Below, one piece after another: positions 6,599 through 14,923 of a stretch of DNA of 64,000 nucleotides (positions are counted from its first letter, which is position 1; every line of letters starts with the position of its first letter). Position numbers and translations under genes: made by a program. The notes under the pieces were generated by a model that had not been told where the DNA came from, ran no database searches, and saw only the letters and a list, made by a program, of their open reading frames with translations. Source of the DNA: CAZENU01 sp965222125 (GTDB taxonomy: Bacteria; Chloroflexota; Dehalococcoidia; Lucifugimonadales; CAZENU01); contig CBDCTC010000003.1 in NCBI GenBank assembly GCA_965222125.1, positions 396,138 to 460,137 of the forward strand, read 5' to 3'.

Positions 6599-6867
6599 TC
6601 GTCCAGTACTTCAAACGCTATCGACGGCCTCTTTTCGCGCTTCTCATCAAGCAACAACAAACTCTCCAACAATATACGTGTTTGTGATAGCAGCCCATGA
6701 GAATTGTAGAAATTGCCATCACATCCACTATGAGGACAAAACTCCGGCAGAGATTGATCCCTACTTAACACTATCTCTTTGCCGCAACCTTCTTCGCCTT
6801 GATAACCGTGGGATACTCGAACACTTATGATGTCGTCCAAATGTACGAGTCGTATTTTTTGAGACAT
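6595..6867 (-). CDS. Small protein with a possible Cys/His metal site, unknown function
   Basis: A 90-residue protein near the right end of the 3.47-kb element. GGAGG lies 8 nt before the ATG, supporting translation. Residues EEGCGKEIVLSRD and EFCPHSGCDGNFYNSH hold three Cys and nearby His, which might form a zinc site. The remainder, LLSQTRILLESLLLLDEKR, looks like a helix. No family is recognised. It converges on the winged-helix fragment, overlapping it by 4 nt. Confidence 0.55.
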   Translation of the reverse strand: MSQKIRLVHLDDIISVRVSHGYQGEEGCGKEIVLSRDQSLPEFCPHSGCDGNFYNSHGLLSQTRILLESLLLLDEKREKRPSIAFEVLDD

Positions 6868-6891
6868 GAGAGCTTCCTCCAGGGGCTTATG

Positions 6892-6907
6892 AAACTGGTA
6901 CAGTACC
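6892..6907 (-). repeat. Right terminal inverted repeat of the 3.47-kb element
   Basis: AAACTGGTACAGTACC is the exact complement of 3440-3455. Confidence 0.9.
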
Positions 6908-6915
6908 GACGTATT
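6908..6915. repeat. Target-site duplication GACGTATT, right copy
   Basis: Directly follows the right terminal repeat. Continuing in the hicB frame gives GAC GTA TTG ACC GAG GTA CGC TAG, the presumed original hicB ending. Confidence 0.9.
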
Positions 6916-7136
6916 GACCGAGGTACGCTAGAGAACATCCGGCCTCCCTGCGTCGCGCCGGACCGCTGGGCCTGACGACGTGCTTCAGGGCTGGGGCGCG
7001 AAAGAACGCCCTTTTCTCGCTTGCGGGCGCCCTAGTTGCGCTGCTATACGATGTATGGCGCCTCGACACAAGCGCGGCTTTGGGTGACAGCTCCGCGCCG
7101 GTTCCCGAGCGACTCTTTGCGAAGGCGTGCCGTCCC

Positions 7137-8174
7137 ATGAACGACTCCCGCTCAAGATCTCTCTACCGGCGCACCGGTGTGTCGTCGTGGTCCCGCCTCT
7201 CCGGCGGCGCCGTCTGGCTGCTGGCTGCCCTCGCCTGTTTGTCGTTCGCCGCCTGCGCGGGCGGCTCCGGCTCGATACTGTTCACCTCCGACAGGCAGGA
7301 CGATCTGGAGGTCTACATGATTGATCCTGAGACGGGCGTGGAGCAGGCCCTGACGAACAGCCTGCCCGACGAGCACGCCCCCATGCTGTCGCCCGACGGC
7401 TCCATGGCCGCTTTCCTGTCCGAGGCCGAGGGGGGCATGGCCTTGGAGGTCATGCAGGTCGACGGTACCGGGCGCAGGCGGCTCGGTCAGCCGACCGTGC
7501 GAATCGACAGCTACCGGTGGTCTCCCGACGGCGCTCGCATCGCCTACGTGTCGCAGGACGGGGTCGACTCGTTTCTCTACGTGATCGACACCGACGGCGG
7601 CGGCCCGATGCTGTTGACGGCGGTGCCGGTCGACCACGTCGGCGGCTGGTCCCCAAGGGGCGACGCCGTCGTGTTCGCGGTGTCGTCGCACGGCAACCGG
7701 GGCATCTGGGTCCGGAACCCGGACGGCGTCAACGAGCTCAGGCTCACCGATCAGGACGACTACCAGCCGGTGTGGTCCTCCGATGCGAAACGGATCGCCT
7801 TCCTGTCCCGCCGGGACGGCAATCCCGAGCTGTACGTGATGCTCGCCGACGGCTCCGAACAGACCAGGCTGACCAACACCACCGAGCCCGAGTACCAGAT
7901 CTCCTGGTCACCCAAGGGCAGGCAGATACTGTTCGTGTCCGAGCGCGACGGCAATCCCGAGATATACGTTACCGACGTCAGGGGCGACACCGTGCTGCGG
8001 CTGACCACGAACAACGTCCGGGACGAAGAGCCGGTGTGGTCGCCGGATGGGCGTCGTATAGCCTTTGTCTCCTACCTGGACGGCGACGCGGACATCTTCA
8101 CCATGGACGTCGACGGCGACAAGCAGCGCCGCCTCACGAACAACGACTTCGAGGACACCGGCCCATCCTGGTAG
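7137..8174 (+). CDS. TolB-like beta-propeller lipoprotein
   Basis: A 345-residue protein. A signal peptide (SRLSGGAVWLLAALACLSF) ends in a lipobox-like FAAC with Cys near residue 39, so it is probably membrane-anchored outside the cytoplasm. The rest is six to seven WD40-like PD40 repeats, recognisable as WSPDGxRIAYVSxxDG, WSSDAKRIAFLSRRDGNPELY and WSPDGRRIAFVSYLDGDADIF. Such propellers bind proteins or peptides. The ATG at 7137 is preferred over an upstream GTG (7080) because it places the signal peptide near the N-terminus. A TGCTATACG box at 7042-7050 is a possible promoter. Confidence 0.85.
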   Translation: MNDSRSRSLYRRTGVSSWSRLSGGAVWLLAALACLSFAACAGGSGSILFTSDRQDDLEVYMIDPETGVEQALTNSLPDEHAPMLSPDGSMAAFLSEAEGGMALEVMQVDGTGRRRLGQPTVRIDSYRWSPDGARIAYVSQDGVDSFLYVIDTDGGGPMLLTAVPVDHVGGWSPRGDAVVFAVSSHGNRGIWVRNPDGVNELRLTDQDDYQPVWSSDAKRIAFLSRRDGNPELYVMLADGSEQTRLTNTTEPEYQISWSPKGRQILFVSERDGNPEIYVTDVRGDTVLRLTTNNVRDEEPVWSPDGRRIAFVSYLDGDADIFTMDVDGDKQRRLTNNDFEDTGPSW

Positions 8175-8207
8175 GCGGCCGCCACGGGCCGGTTTGCCAC
8201 CGCGAGA

Positions 8208-8330
8208 GGAGACCTTTGCGTAACTCCCTTTTCGGGAAGCAGACGTGGTGGATATGCGCAGAGTTCCTATCTGGGAACACCACCCCTGGATTCCCGCCTG
8301 CGCGGGAATGACGGTTGTGCAAAGGTCTCC
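8208..8330. repeat. 123-bp interspersed repeat with inverted ends, copy 1
   Basis: It begins GGAGACCTTTGCGTAAC and ends with GTTGTGCAAAGGTCTCC, inverted repeats matching at 15 of 17 bases. It contains a TTCCCGCCTGCGCGGGAA hairpin. A copy of exactly the same length lies at 23850-23972. The size and ends suggest a MITE-like non-autonomous element. Confidence 0.7.
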
Positions 8331-8359
8331 GGGAGCGGGCCGCCGCCCGCCTGCCGCGC

Positions 8360-8368
8360 TGCTATAAT
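8360..8368 (+). promoter_or_regulatory. Extended -10 promoter of proB
   Basis: TGCTATAAT, a perfect -10 with the TGn extension, lies 44 bp before the proB start codon. No -35 match is evident. Confidence 0.65.
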
Positions 8369-8411
8369 GGCCGCGGGTTCCCGGGACGTTTCGATCCCCT
8401 CAGGTCTCCCT

Positions 8412-9584
8412 ATGCTGTCTCAAAAGGACCGTCATACAGCGCCGGCTCCGCAGCGCTCCAAACGGGAGCGGCTTTCCTACGGCCGTGTCGTCGTCAAGGC
8501 GGGAACGACGCTTCTCACCGACGCCTCCGACCGCCTCGACCTTCAGATCATGGCGTCCCTGGTGGGACAGCTCGCGCATCTTCGCTCCGAGCATGCCGAG
8601 ACGCTGCTGGTCTCCTCGGGCGCCGTCGCGGCGGGCCGCCACGTTCTCGGAATACCCAAAGGCAAACGCAACGTGCCGTTCAGACAGGTCCTCGCCGCCG
8701 CCGGCCAGGCCCGACTGATGCACGCTTACGAGCAGCTCTTCGACTGGCACGAGATCCCGGTTGCCCAGGCGCTGTTGACCCGCGCCGACTTCGGCGATCG
8801 GCTGGGCTATCTCAGTGTCCGCAACACTCTGCTGTCGCTGCTCGAGCTCGACGTCATCCCGATCATCAACGAGAACGACGTTGTCGCGGTCGACGAGCTG
8901 ACCGGCGAGGTGTTCGGCGACAACGACAACCTGTCGGCCCTGGTCGCCAACCTGGTCGACGCCGACCTGCTGGTGCTGCTGGGGCGCGTGGACGGGCTCT
9001 ACACCGCCGACCCCAATCTCGACGCGGGCGCCGTGCTCGTGCCCACCGTCGAGCAGCTCGACGAGAGTGTGGAGGCCATGGGCGGCAGCTCCTGGGACGA
9101 CCAGGGCAGGGGAGGCATGGAGACGAAGCTTCAGGCGGCCAGGCTTGCCACCGCCTCAGGGGTCGACGTCGTCATCGCCAGCGGCCTAGAACACGACGTT
9201 CTCCCCAGGCTGCTGGAAGGCGAGCGTATCGGCACATTCTTCCCGGCGACGGCCTCGAGGCTGGAGAGCCGCAAGCGGTGGATGCTCAGCCGACTCGCCG
9301 ACAGCCGCGAAGTGGTCGTTGACTGGGGCGCGCGGCGCGCGCTGGTCGAGGGAAGCCGCAGCCTGCTGCCGGCCGGGATCGTCGAGGTGCTAGGCTCCTT
9401 CGACCGAGGCGAGGTCGTCTCCGTCCTCGACCCCGAACGCAAGAGGGTCGCCGCGGGGATAGTCAACTACGGCTCCGACGACCTGACCAAGATCAGGGGC
9501 TCGCAGTCGAACGAGATCGAGCGGCTCGTCGGCCGGCACTACGGCGACGAGGCCGTCCACCGCAACAACATGGTGGTCCTGTAG
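8412..9584 (+). CDS. proB: Glutamate 5-kinase
   Basis: A 390-residue enzyme that phosphorylates glutamate in the first step of proline synthesis. The amino acid kinase domain (1-265) shows VVVKAGTTLLTD for the phosphate loop, VSSGAVAAGR, NENDVVAVDEL and FGDNDNLSALVA, and GGMETKLQAARLA near the end. A C-terminal PUA domain follows (SLLPAGIVEVLGSFDRGEVV). The ATG at 8412 places the kinase start as in relatives, after a short basic extension. It forms an operon with proA, 13 nt downstream. Confidence 0.95.
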   Translation: MLSQKDRHTAPAPQRSKRERLSYGRVVVKAGTTLLTDASDRLDLQIMASLVGQLAHLRSEHAETLLVSSGAVAAGRHVLGIPKGKRNVPFRQVLAAAGQARLMHAYEQLFDWHEIPVAQALLTRADFGDRLGYLSVRNTLLSLLELDVIPIINENDVVAVDELTGEVFGDNDNLSALVANLVDADLLVLLGRVDGLYTADPNLDAGAVLVPTVEQLDESVEAMGGSSWDDQGRGGMETKLQAARLATASGVDVVIASGLEHDVLPRLLEGERIGTFFPATASRLESRKRWMLSRLADSREVVVDWGARRALVEGSRSLLPAGIVEVLGSFDRGEVVSVLDPERKRVAAGIVNYGSDDLTKIRGSQSNEIERLVGRHYGDEAVHRNNMVVL

Positions 9585-9597
9585 GACGGAGAGAGCG

Positions 9598-10881
9598 ATG
9601 GCAACCGCGACCACGACGACGACCGACCTGGAACGCATCGGCGACGACGCTCGCATGGCGTCGCGGCGTCTGGGGAGACTGCCGGGCAGCGCCAAGAACG
9701 GTGCGCTGGCCAGCATCGCGGCCGAGCTCGTATCGCGCGAGGCGGAGATACTGGCCGCCAACGAGAAGGACATGGCCGCGGGACGCGGCGGCGGTCTCAC
9801 GGACGCCGTCCTGGACCGTCTTCTCATCACGCGGGAAACACTGCACGGCATGGCTGCGGGCGTCAGCCAGGTTCAGGCGCTGCCCGACCCGCTCGGCGAG
9901 ACGTTCGACGTTCGAGAGGCGCCGAACGGCCTCAGGCTCGCCAAGCGCAGGGTGCCCCTGGGCGTGGTGTGCGCGATCTACGAGAGTCGGCCGAACGTCA
10001 CGGTCGACATCGCCGCGCTGTGCATCAAGTCCGGGAACGCCATCATTCTGCGCGGGGGCAAAGAGGCGATACACTCCAACTCGACGCTGGCCCGGGTCAT
10101 ACGCGAGGCGATTGACGCTGCCGGGCTTCCCAGGAACGCGGTGCAGCTCATCGAGTCGACGGACCGGGCGCTGGTCGGCCGGCTGCTGACGATGAAGGAG
10201 CATATCGACCTTGTGGTGCCGCGCGGCGGGGCCGAGCTGGTGCGGCGCGTGGCCGACGAGGCGACGATGCCCGCGATCACCGGAGGCATCGGCGTGTGCC
10301 ACACGTACGTGGACCGAGCGGCAGACCTCGACATGGCCGTGCGCATCGCCTCCAACGCCAAGCTCTCGCGCCCGTACGTCTGCAACGCGCTGGACACCCT
10401 GCTCGTCCACTCGGCCATCGCGCCGCAGCTCCTGCCGCGCATCGCCGCCGAATGGACGGACGCCGGGGTCGAGCTCAGGTGCGATCGCCGCGCCCTCACG
10501 ATACTCGGTGGAGGCGCAGGCGAGGCAACCGTGCCTGCCTCCGATGGCGACTGGGGCACGGAGTTCCTGTCGCTCACGGCGGCCGTCAAGGTCGTGGACT
10601 CGATAGACGAGGCCCTGGACCACATCGACACGTACACGTCCGGCCACACGGAGGCGATAGTCACCGACAGCTACGCCGCCGCCAACCGGTTCCTCGACGA
10701 GGTCGACGCCGGAGTCGTGATGGTCAATACCTCGACCCGGTTCAACGACGGCGGCGAGTTCGGACTCGGCGCCGAGGTCGGTATCAGTACGAACAAGCTG
10801 CACGCCAGGGGGCCGATAGGTCTCAACGAGCTGACATCTTACAAGTGGACGGTCACGGGCAGTGGGCAGGTCCGCGTCTAG
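9598..10881 (+). CDS. proA: Gamma-glutamyl phosphate reductase
   Basis: A 427-residue NADPH-dependent enzyme reducing gamma-glutamyl phosphate to the semialdehyde, the second step of proline synthesis. The aldehyde-dehydrogenase fold is recognisable from RRVPLGVVCAIYESRPNVTV, IILRGGKEAIHSN, LVVPRGGAELVR, and the catalytic-Cys region SRPYVCNALDTLLVH. The C-terminal NTSTRFNDGGEFGLGAEVGI and KLHARGPIGLNELT segments are diagnostic for ProA. It follows proB with a GGACGGAGAG ribosome-binding site. Confidence 0.96.
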   Translation: MATATTTTTDLERIGDDARMASRRLGRLPGSAKNGALASIAAELVSREAEILAANEKDMAAGRGGGLTDAVLDRLLITRETLHGMAAGVSQVQALPDPLGETFDVREAPNGLRLAKRRVPLGVVCAIYESRPNVTVDIAALCIKSGNAIILRGGKEAIHSNSTLARVIREAIDAAGLPRNAVQLIESTDRALVGRLLTMKEHIDLVVPRGGAELVRRVADEATMPAITGGIGVCHTYVDRAADLDMAVRIASNAKLSRPYVCNALDTLLVHSAIAPQLLPRIAAEWTDAGVELRCDRRALTILGGGAGEATVPASDGDWGTEFLSLTAAVKVVDSIDEALDHIDTYTSGHTEAIVTDSYAAANRFLDEVDAGVVMVNTSTRFNDGGEFGLGAEVGISTNKLHARGPIGLNELTSYKWTVTGSGQVRV

Positions 10882-10968
10882 CCGGAAGCGAGCGCCGTTT
10901 GCCGCTTTTACCGGCGAGACGGAGCTGGACGAGGACCTGATAGCGGGCCCGTACCGCGGAGGGACAAT

Positions 10969-11283
10969 GTGATCGACTTCTACTTCGAGCGCGAGTGTAG
11001 GACGCCGCAGTCCGAGTGCTACACGGTGATGCAGGACGACAACGCGCTCGGCCGGGTCGACGTCCACTTCGCGCAGAACATCATCCACGCCACGCTGAGC
11101 ATCGCGGAGAGCCTGACCAACGACGACATTCAGTTCCTGGTCGATAGGATCGACGAGGAACTGCTCGACTCGGTCGGCATCAACCGGGAGGAGGTCATCG
11201 TCCACGTCCATCAGGGGCGCGACCTAGGCGTATTCAGCACCCGAAACTTCGAGGGCAACGGCGGCCACGAGCGCGTGAACTAG
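10969..11283 (+). CDS. Conserved-looking protein of unknown function
   Basis: A 104-residue acidic protein beginning with GTG, chosen because CGGAGGG lies 5 nt upstream. It has no signal peptide, membrane segment or recognised motif. The pattern of alternating strands (TVMQDDNALGRVDVHFAQN, EVIVHVHQGRDLGVF) with a central helix suggests a small alpha/beta domain. It is probably co-transcribed with proBA. A 36-codon frame (10862-10972) overlaps both the end of proA and this start, but nothing else supports it. Confidence 0.55.
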   Translation: MIDFYFERECRTPQSECYTVMQDDNALGRVDVHFAQNIIHATLSIAESLTNDDIQFLVDRIDEELLDSVGINREEVIVHVHQGRDLGVFSTRNFEGNGGHERVN

Positions 11284-11330
11284 CCGGGGCCGCAGCTCCC
11301 CCGGCCGCCGTGCGTCGACAGGAGGTTAGT

Positions 11331-11361
11331 CCGGCCGCCTCATGGCGGGCGGCCGGTTTCG
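11331..11361 (+). promoter_or_regulatory. Hairpin in the leader of the flavin reductase
   Basis: CCGGCCGCC (11331-11339) pairs with GGCGGCCGG (11348-11356) and is followed by TTTCGTC, ending 3 bp before the ATG of the next gene. It could be a weak terminator or attenuator, or could sequester the start region. It also separates proBA from the following genes. Confidence 0.4.
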
Positions 11362-11364
11362 TCA

Positions 11365-11952
11365 ATGGACTACGCCAACGTCGCCCCGATGATGGGGCAG
11401 CTATGGTCGCCCATCGCGGCCGTGACCAGTTCCTGGCGCGGACGGGACAACGCGCAGATCGCCGTCGCCATCGCCGGAGCGTCCATCGTGCCGGACAAGC
11501 CCAGGGTGGTCGTGCAGATATACAAGCGCAACTTCAGCCACAACATGATCTACCGCGGCGGCGTATTCGTCCTGAACTTCCTGCGGCAAGGCCAGTTACA
11601 GCCGATTCACGACTTCGGCCTGCGCTCCGGCAGAATCTACCAGAAGCTGGAGGGCTACGACTATGAGGAGCGCTTGATCGGCGTCCCGGTACTGCGCGAC
11701 TGCTGGGGCTACCTCGAGTGCCTCGTGGTCAATGCCATGGACGGCGGCGACATGACGTGCTTCCTGGCCGACGTAGTGGCCGGCAACACTCTCTCGGACG
11801 GCCCGCCGTTGACATGGAGGCAGGCCAAGCGGGACATCCCGGCCGAGTGGGCGAAGGAGTGGGAGCAGAAGATCAGCAAGGAGATTCACCACTCGGCCGC
11901 GCGGATGGAGGACATAAACCTCACGCCCTATCGCCGCCCCCGTGTGCTCTAG
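11365..11952 (+). CDS. Flavin reductase-like (FMN-binding split-barrel) protein
   Basis: A 195-residue protein of the flavin reductase-like domain family. SPIAAVTSSWRGRDNAQIAVAIAGASIVPDKPRVVVQIYKRN shortened motifs near 15-55 match the FMN-binding strand pattern, followed by VFVLNFL and GYLECLVVNAMDGGDMTCFLADV. These enzymes bind FMN and either supply reduced flavin or act as small flavoproteins. It lies 9 nt before lutA, so it is probably part of the same transcription unit, but a functional link with lactate oxidation is not established. Confidence 0.8.
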   Translation: MDYANVAPMMGQLWSPIAAVTSSWRGRDNAQIAVAIAGASIVPDKPRVVVQIYKRNFSHNMIYRGGVFVLNFLRQGQLQPIHDFGLRSGRIYQKLEGYDYEERLIGVPVLRDCWGYLECLVVNAMDGGDMTCFLADVVAGNTLSDGPPLTWRQAKRDIPAEWAKEWEQKISKEIHHSAARMEDINLTPYRRPRVL

Positions 11953-11961
11953 GCGGCCACG

Positions 11962-12765
11962 ATGAGCGACTCCACCAAGCCCGTCGCCGCGTCGCTGTTC
12001 GTGACCTGCGTCGTCGACCAGTTCTACCCCGAGGTGGGCGAGAGCACCGTCGCCGTGCTCTCCCGGCTTGGAGTAGACGTGGACTTCCCCAGGGGCCAGA
12101 CCTGCTGCGGACAGCCGGCCTTCAACTCGGGCTACTGGAACGACGCGCTCCCGCTGGCGAGGCGCACGCTGGATGTCCTCGACGGCGCCGCGTACGTCGT
12201 GGTGCCGTCCGGTTCCTGCGCCGCGATGCTCCGGGTGTTCTACACCGAGCTGCTCCACGACTGCCCCGATCTGCTCGCGAAGGCGCAACGGCTCGCGCCG
12301 CGAGTGTTCGAGCTCTCGGAGTTCGTCGTCGACGTTCTCGGCGTCACCGACGTATCGAGCGTGGGTGCCGGGGCGTCGCCCGCGGCGGGACGGAAGGCCG
12401 CGTACCATTCCTCCTGCCACCTCGCCCGCGAGCTTGGCGTGGTCGGCCAGCCTCGGGCCCTGCTCGGATCGCTGTCCGGCACCGAGCTCGTCGACATGGA
12501 CCAGGCTGAGGTCTGCTGCGGCTTCGGCGGCACCTTCTCGGTCAAGTACCCGGAGATCTCCGCGGCGATGCTCCAGGACAAGCTGGACGCGATTCGAGAC
12601 TCCGGCGCCGACACGGTCGTGGCCTGTGACAGCAGCTGCCTGATGCAGATCGGCGGCGGTCTGAGCCGCCAGGGGATCGACGTGCGCCCCCTCCACGTCG
12701 CCCAGGTGCTCGACGAGGCGACGCGTCTGGTCTCCGGCTTCGCAAGCGGGGAGGTATCGAAGTGA
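11962..12765 (+). CDS. lutA: Lactate utilisation protein A (CCG-domain Fe-S protein)
   Basis: A 267-residue protein with two cysteine-rich CCG domains, TCCGQPAFNSGYWND near residue 46 and VCCGFGGTFSVKYPE near 180, plus SCHLARELGV. This is the LutA/YkgE subunit of the LutABC complex that oxidises L-lactate to pyruvate; CCG domains bind Fe-S clusters or quinone-linked cofactors, as in heterodisulfide reductase and GlpC. It overlaps lutB by 4 nt (GTGA), indicating translational coupling. No lactate permease gene is nearby. Confidence 0.92.
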   Translation: MSDSTKPVAASLFVTCVVDQFYPEVGESTVAVLSRLGVDVDFPRGQTCCGQPAFNSGYWNDALPLARRTLDVLDGAAYVVVPSGSCAAMLRVFYTELLHDCPDLLAKAQRLAPRVFELSEFVVDVLGVTDVSSVGAGASPAAGRKAAYHSSCHLARELGVVGQPRALLGSLSGTELVDMDQAEVCCGFGGTFSVKYPEISAAMLQDKLDAIRDSGADTVVACDSSCLMQIGGGLSRQGIDVRPLHVAQVLDEATRLVSGFASGEVSK

Positions 12766-14183
12766 AGTCCACGACGCGCGACTTCAAACGGGCGGCTGCT
12801 GCCGCGGTAGGCAACAGGCAGGTTCAGGCTAACCTCGACGGCCTGTATCGGGGCTTCCATCAGGCCCGCGAGCAGGCCGCCGCGGACACACCTGACTGGG
12901 AATCGATGCGTGACCGCGGACGCGAGGTCAAGGCCCACACTCTGGACAATCTCGACCACTACCTGGAGATGGCCGAGCGCAACGTCCTGGCGGCCGGCGG
13001 CAACGTCTTTTTCGCCGGCGACGCCGAGGCGGCTGCCAGGTACGTGTTGGACCTGGCGCGGGACAGAGGCGTACGGGTCGCCATCAAGAGCAAGTCGATG
13101 TTATCCGAGGAGATGGGGCTGAACGAACTGCTCACGAAGGAGGGTGTCGAGCCGGTAGAGACCGACCTCGGCGAGTACATCATCCAGCTGGCGGACGAGA
13201 CCCCGTTTCACATCATCGCGCCCGCCATCCACAAGTCGAGGGAAGAAGTCTCCACGCTTTTCCAGGAGAAGCACGGCACGCGGCGCCACGAGGATATCGA
13301 GGACCTGACCGCCGAGGCGCGCGACCAGCTCCGCGGCAAGTTCGTACAGGCCGACATGGGCATCACCGGCGCCAACTTCGTGGTGGCGGAGACCGGCACG
13401 GTCGTCCTGGTGACAAACGAGGGCAACGGCCGTATGTGTACGTCGATGCCCCGCATACACGTGGCCATCATGGGAATGGAGAGAGTCGTACCCTCAATGG
13501 AGGACATGGGAATCTTCCTGCGGCTCCTGATCCGGTCGGCCACCGGACAGCGCATAAGCAGCTACGTGACGACGGTCACCGGGCCCAGAGCGACGGATGC
13601 CGAGGACGGACCGGACGAGTTCCATCTGGTCGTAGTCGACAACGGCCGGTCTCGCCTCCTGGCCGACCCGGAGCTGCGCGAGGCGCTGTTCTGCATCCGC
13701 TGCGGGGCCTGCCTCAACGCCTGCCCCGTCTATCGGAAGGTGGGCGGACACGCCTACGGCTGGGTATACCCGGGCCCCATCGGCGCGGTCGTGTCGCCGA
13801 TGTTGACCGATCTATCCGACGCACGCGATCTGCCTTACGCCTCCACCCTGTGCGGCAACTGCCGTGAGGTGTGCCCGGTACGGATCGACATCCCGCGCAT
13901 GTTGCTGCACCTGCGCAAGGAGCTCACCCACGGCGAGACCTACCCCGATGCGCGGAGCGCGCCCCTGTCGGAGAAGCTCGCGATGAAGCTGTGGCGGATC
14001 GCGGTGGGCAGCCCGCTGGCGATGCGCGCGGCGAATGTTCTGGGCAGGCTCGCCCTGGCGCCGCTGCGCCGCGGCGGTCGGGTGCCACGGATTCCCGGGC
14101 CGCTCTCGGGCTGGACGCGGCACCGGGACTTTCCGGCTCTGGCCGCGCGGCCGTTCAGAACGCGATGGCGGAAGCACCGATGA
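12762..14183 (+). CDS. lutB: Lactate utilisation protein B (LUD domain, Fe-S)
   Basis: A 473-residue protein. The LUD domain (about 60-300) carries EKHGTRRHEDIEDLTAEAR and NFVVAETGTVVLVTNEGNGR. Two [4Fe-4S] motifs follow, CIRCGACLNACPVY near 310 and CGNCREVCPVRIDIP near 365, and then the LutB C-terminal tail. It is the electron-transfer subunit of LutABC. The start is GTG overlapping lutA. The stop overlaps the next start as ATGA. Confidence 0.93.
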   Translation: MKSTTRDFKRAAAAAVGNRQVQANLDGLYRGFHQAREQAAADTPDWESMRDRGREVKAHTLDNLDHYLEMAERNVLAAGGNVFFAGDAEAAARYVLDLARDRGVRVAIKSKSMLSEEMGLNELLTKEGVEPVETDLGEYIIQLADETPFHIIAPAIHKSREEVSTLFQEKHGTRRHEDIEDLTAEARDQLRGKFVQADMGITGANFVVAETGTVVLVTNEGNGRMCTSMPRIHVAIMGMERVVPSMEDMGIFLRLLIRSATGQRISSYVTTVTGPRATDAEDGPDEFHLVVVDNGRSRLLADPELREALFCIRCGACLNACPVYRKVGGHAYGWVYPGPIGAVVSPMLTDLSDARDLPYASTLCGNCREVCPVRIDIPRMLLHLRKELTHGETYPDARSAPLSEKLAMKLWRIAVGSPLAMRAANVLGRLALAPLRRGGRVPRIPGPLSGWTRHRDFPALAARPFRTRWRKHR

Positions 14184-14923
14184 CCGGGCGCGACGCCTTC
14201 TTCGCGACCATCCGCCAGGCTCTCGGCCGCACGTCGGGTGACGGCCTGCCTGACGACACCGCGCTGCTGCCCGATGCAGGCGCGCTGGACGAGCGCGCCG
14301 CCGCGATCGTCGACGACTGCCGGCAGAGGAGCGCCGAGTTGATGTCGGCCCTGGAGGAGTCGTCGGCGCGGGCGGGCTGCGTCGTTCGACGGGTAGAATC
14401 GCCCGCGGAAGCCGGCCGGTACGCCGCGGCCGTCGCGGCCGACCACGGCGCACGGGCCGTCGTCCGGGCCGCGCATTCCGTCCTCGACGAGATGGGGCTG
14501 GCAGAGGCGCTGGAGGGAAGGGGGATCGAACTGTTCGGGCCGAACGGCGGCAGAGGCGATCGCGCCGGGCCCGGACGGGCAGAGCGGGAGGCGCTCCGAG
14601 AAAAGACGCTGGAGGCGGCAGTCGGCGTCACCGGCGTCGACTACGCCGTGGCGGAGACCGGCTCGGCGGTGATCGTCGCGGGACCCGGTGTGGCCCGGCT
14701 TGCGTCGCTGCTTCCGCCGGTGCACGTGGCAGTCGTGACGAGCGGGCAGGTCCTACCCGGCCTGGACGAGCTGTTCGTGCTGCGAAGGCGAGACATGCTG
14801 CGCCGTCCCGGTCGCGACTACATGAACGTCATCAGCGGGCCCAGCCGGTCGGCCGACATCGAGTACACGCTCGTCACGGGCGTCCACGGGCCCGGCGAGG
14901 TGCATGTGGTGCTGGTTCAGTAG
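14180..14923 (+). CDS. lutC: Lactate utilisation protein C (LUD domain)
   Basis: A 247-residue LUD-domain protein, the third LutABC subunit. Residues AAVGVTGVDYAVAETGSAV and VHVAVVTSGQVLPGLDELF, then NVISGPSRSADIEYTLVTG, are characteristic. The ATG at 14180 is preferred over one 15 nt upstream because it overlaps the lutB stop as ATGA. The end overlaps the convergent DUF362 gene by 7 nt. Confidence 0.9.
   Translation: MTGRDAFFATIRQALGRTSGDGLPDDTALLPDAGALDERAAAIVDDCRQRSAELMSALEESSARAGCVVRRVESPAEAGRYAAAVAADHGARAVVRAAHSVLDEMGLAEALEGRGIELFGPNGGRGDRAGPGRAEREALREKTLEAAVGVTGVDYAVAETGSAVIVAGPGVARLASLLPPVHVAVVTSGQVLPGLDELFVLRRRDMLRRPGRDYMNVISGPSRSADIEYTLVTGVHGPGEVHVVLVQ

Larger units (their letters stand above)
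3440..6907. mobile_element. 3.47-kb TIR/TSD-bounded element lacking its own transposase
   Basis: The ends are a perfect 16-bp inverted repeat, GGTACTGTACCAGTTT at 3440-3455 and its complement at 6892-6907, flanked by the direct repeat GACGTATT. Base composition inside is clearly less G+C-rich than the surroundings. It holds two or three structured non-coding modules (3497-3860 and 5089-5286), an IS630 copy inserted later (3961-5081), a rightward cargo set (5458-6489), a reading-frame fragment (6488-6598) and a leftward small gene (6595-6867). The only transposase inside is that of the nested IS630, whose ends differ, so the element was probably moved in trans. Short ends beginning GG with 8-bp duplications occur in IS6- and ISL3-type elements; which one served is not known. 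Confidence 0.85.

Noticed and set aside
3440..6907. Reading the whole lower-G+C block as a prophage or integrative element with an integrase
   Set aside because: No integrase, att core in a tRNA, or phage gene is present, and the perfect ends with 8-bp duplication indicate transposition.
6887..7138. An 83-codon minus-strand frame
   Set aside because: It spans the element's right end, the target duplication and the start of the TolB-like gene, and has no ribosome-binding site.
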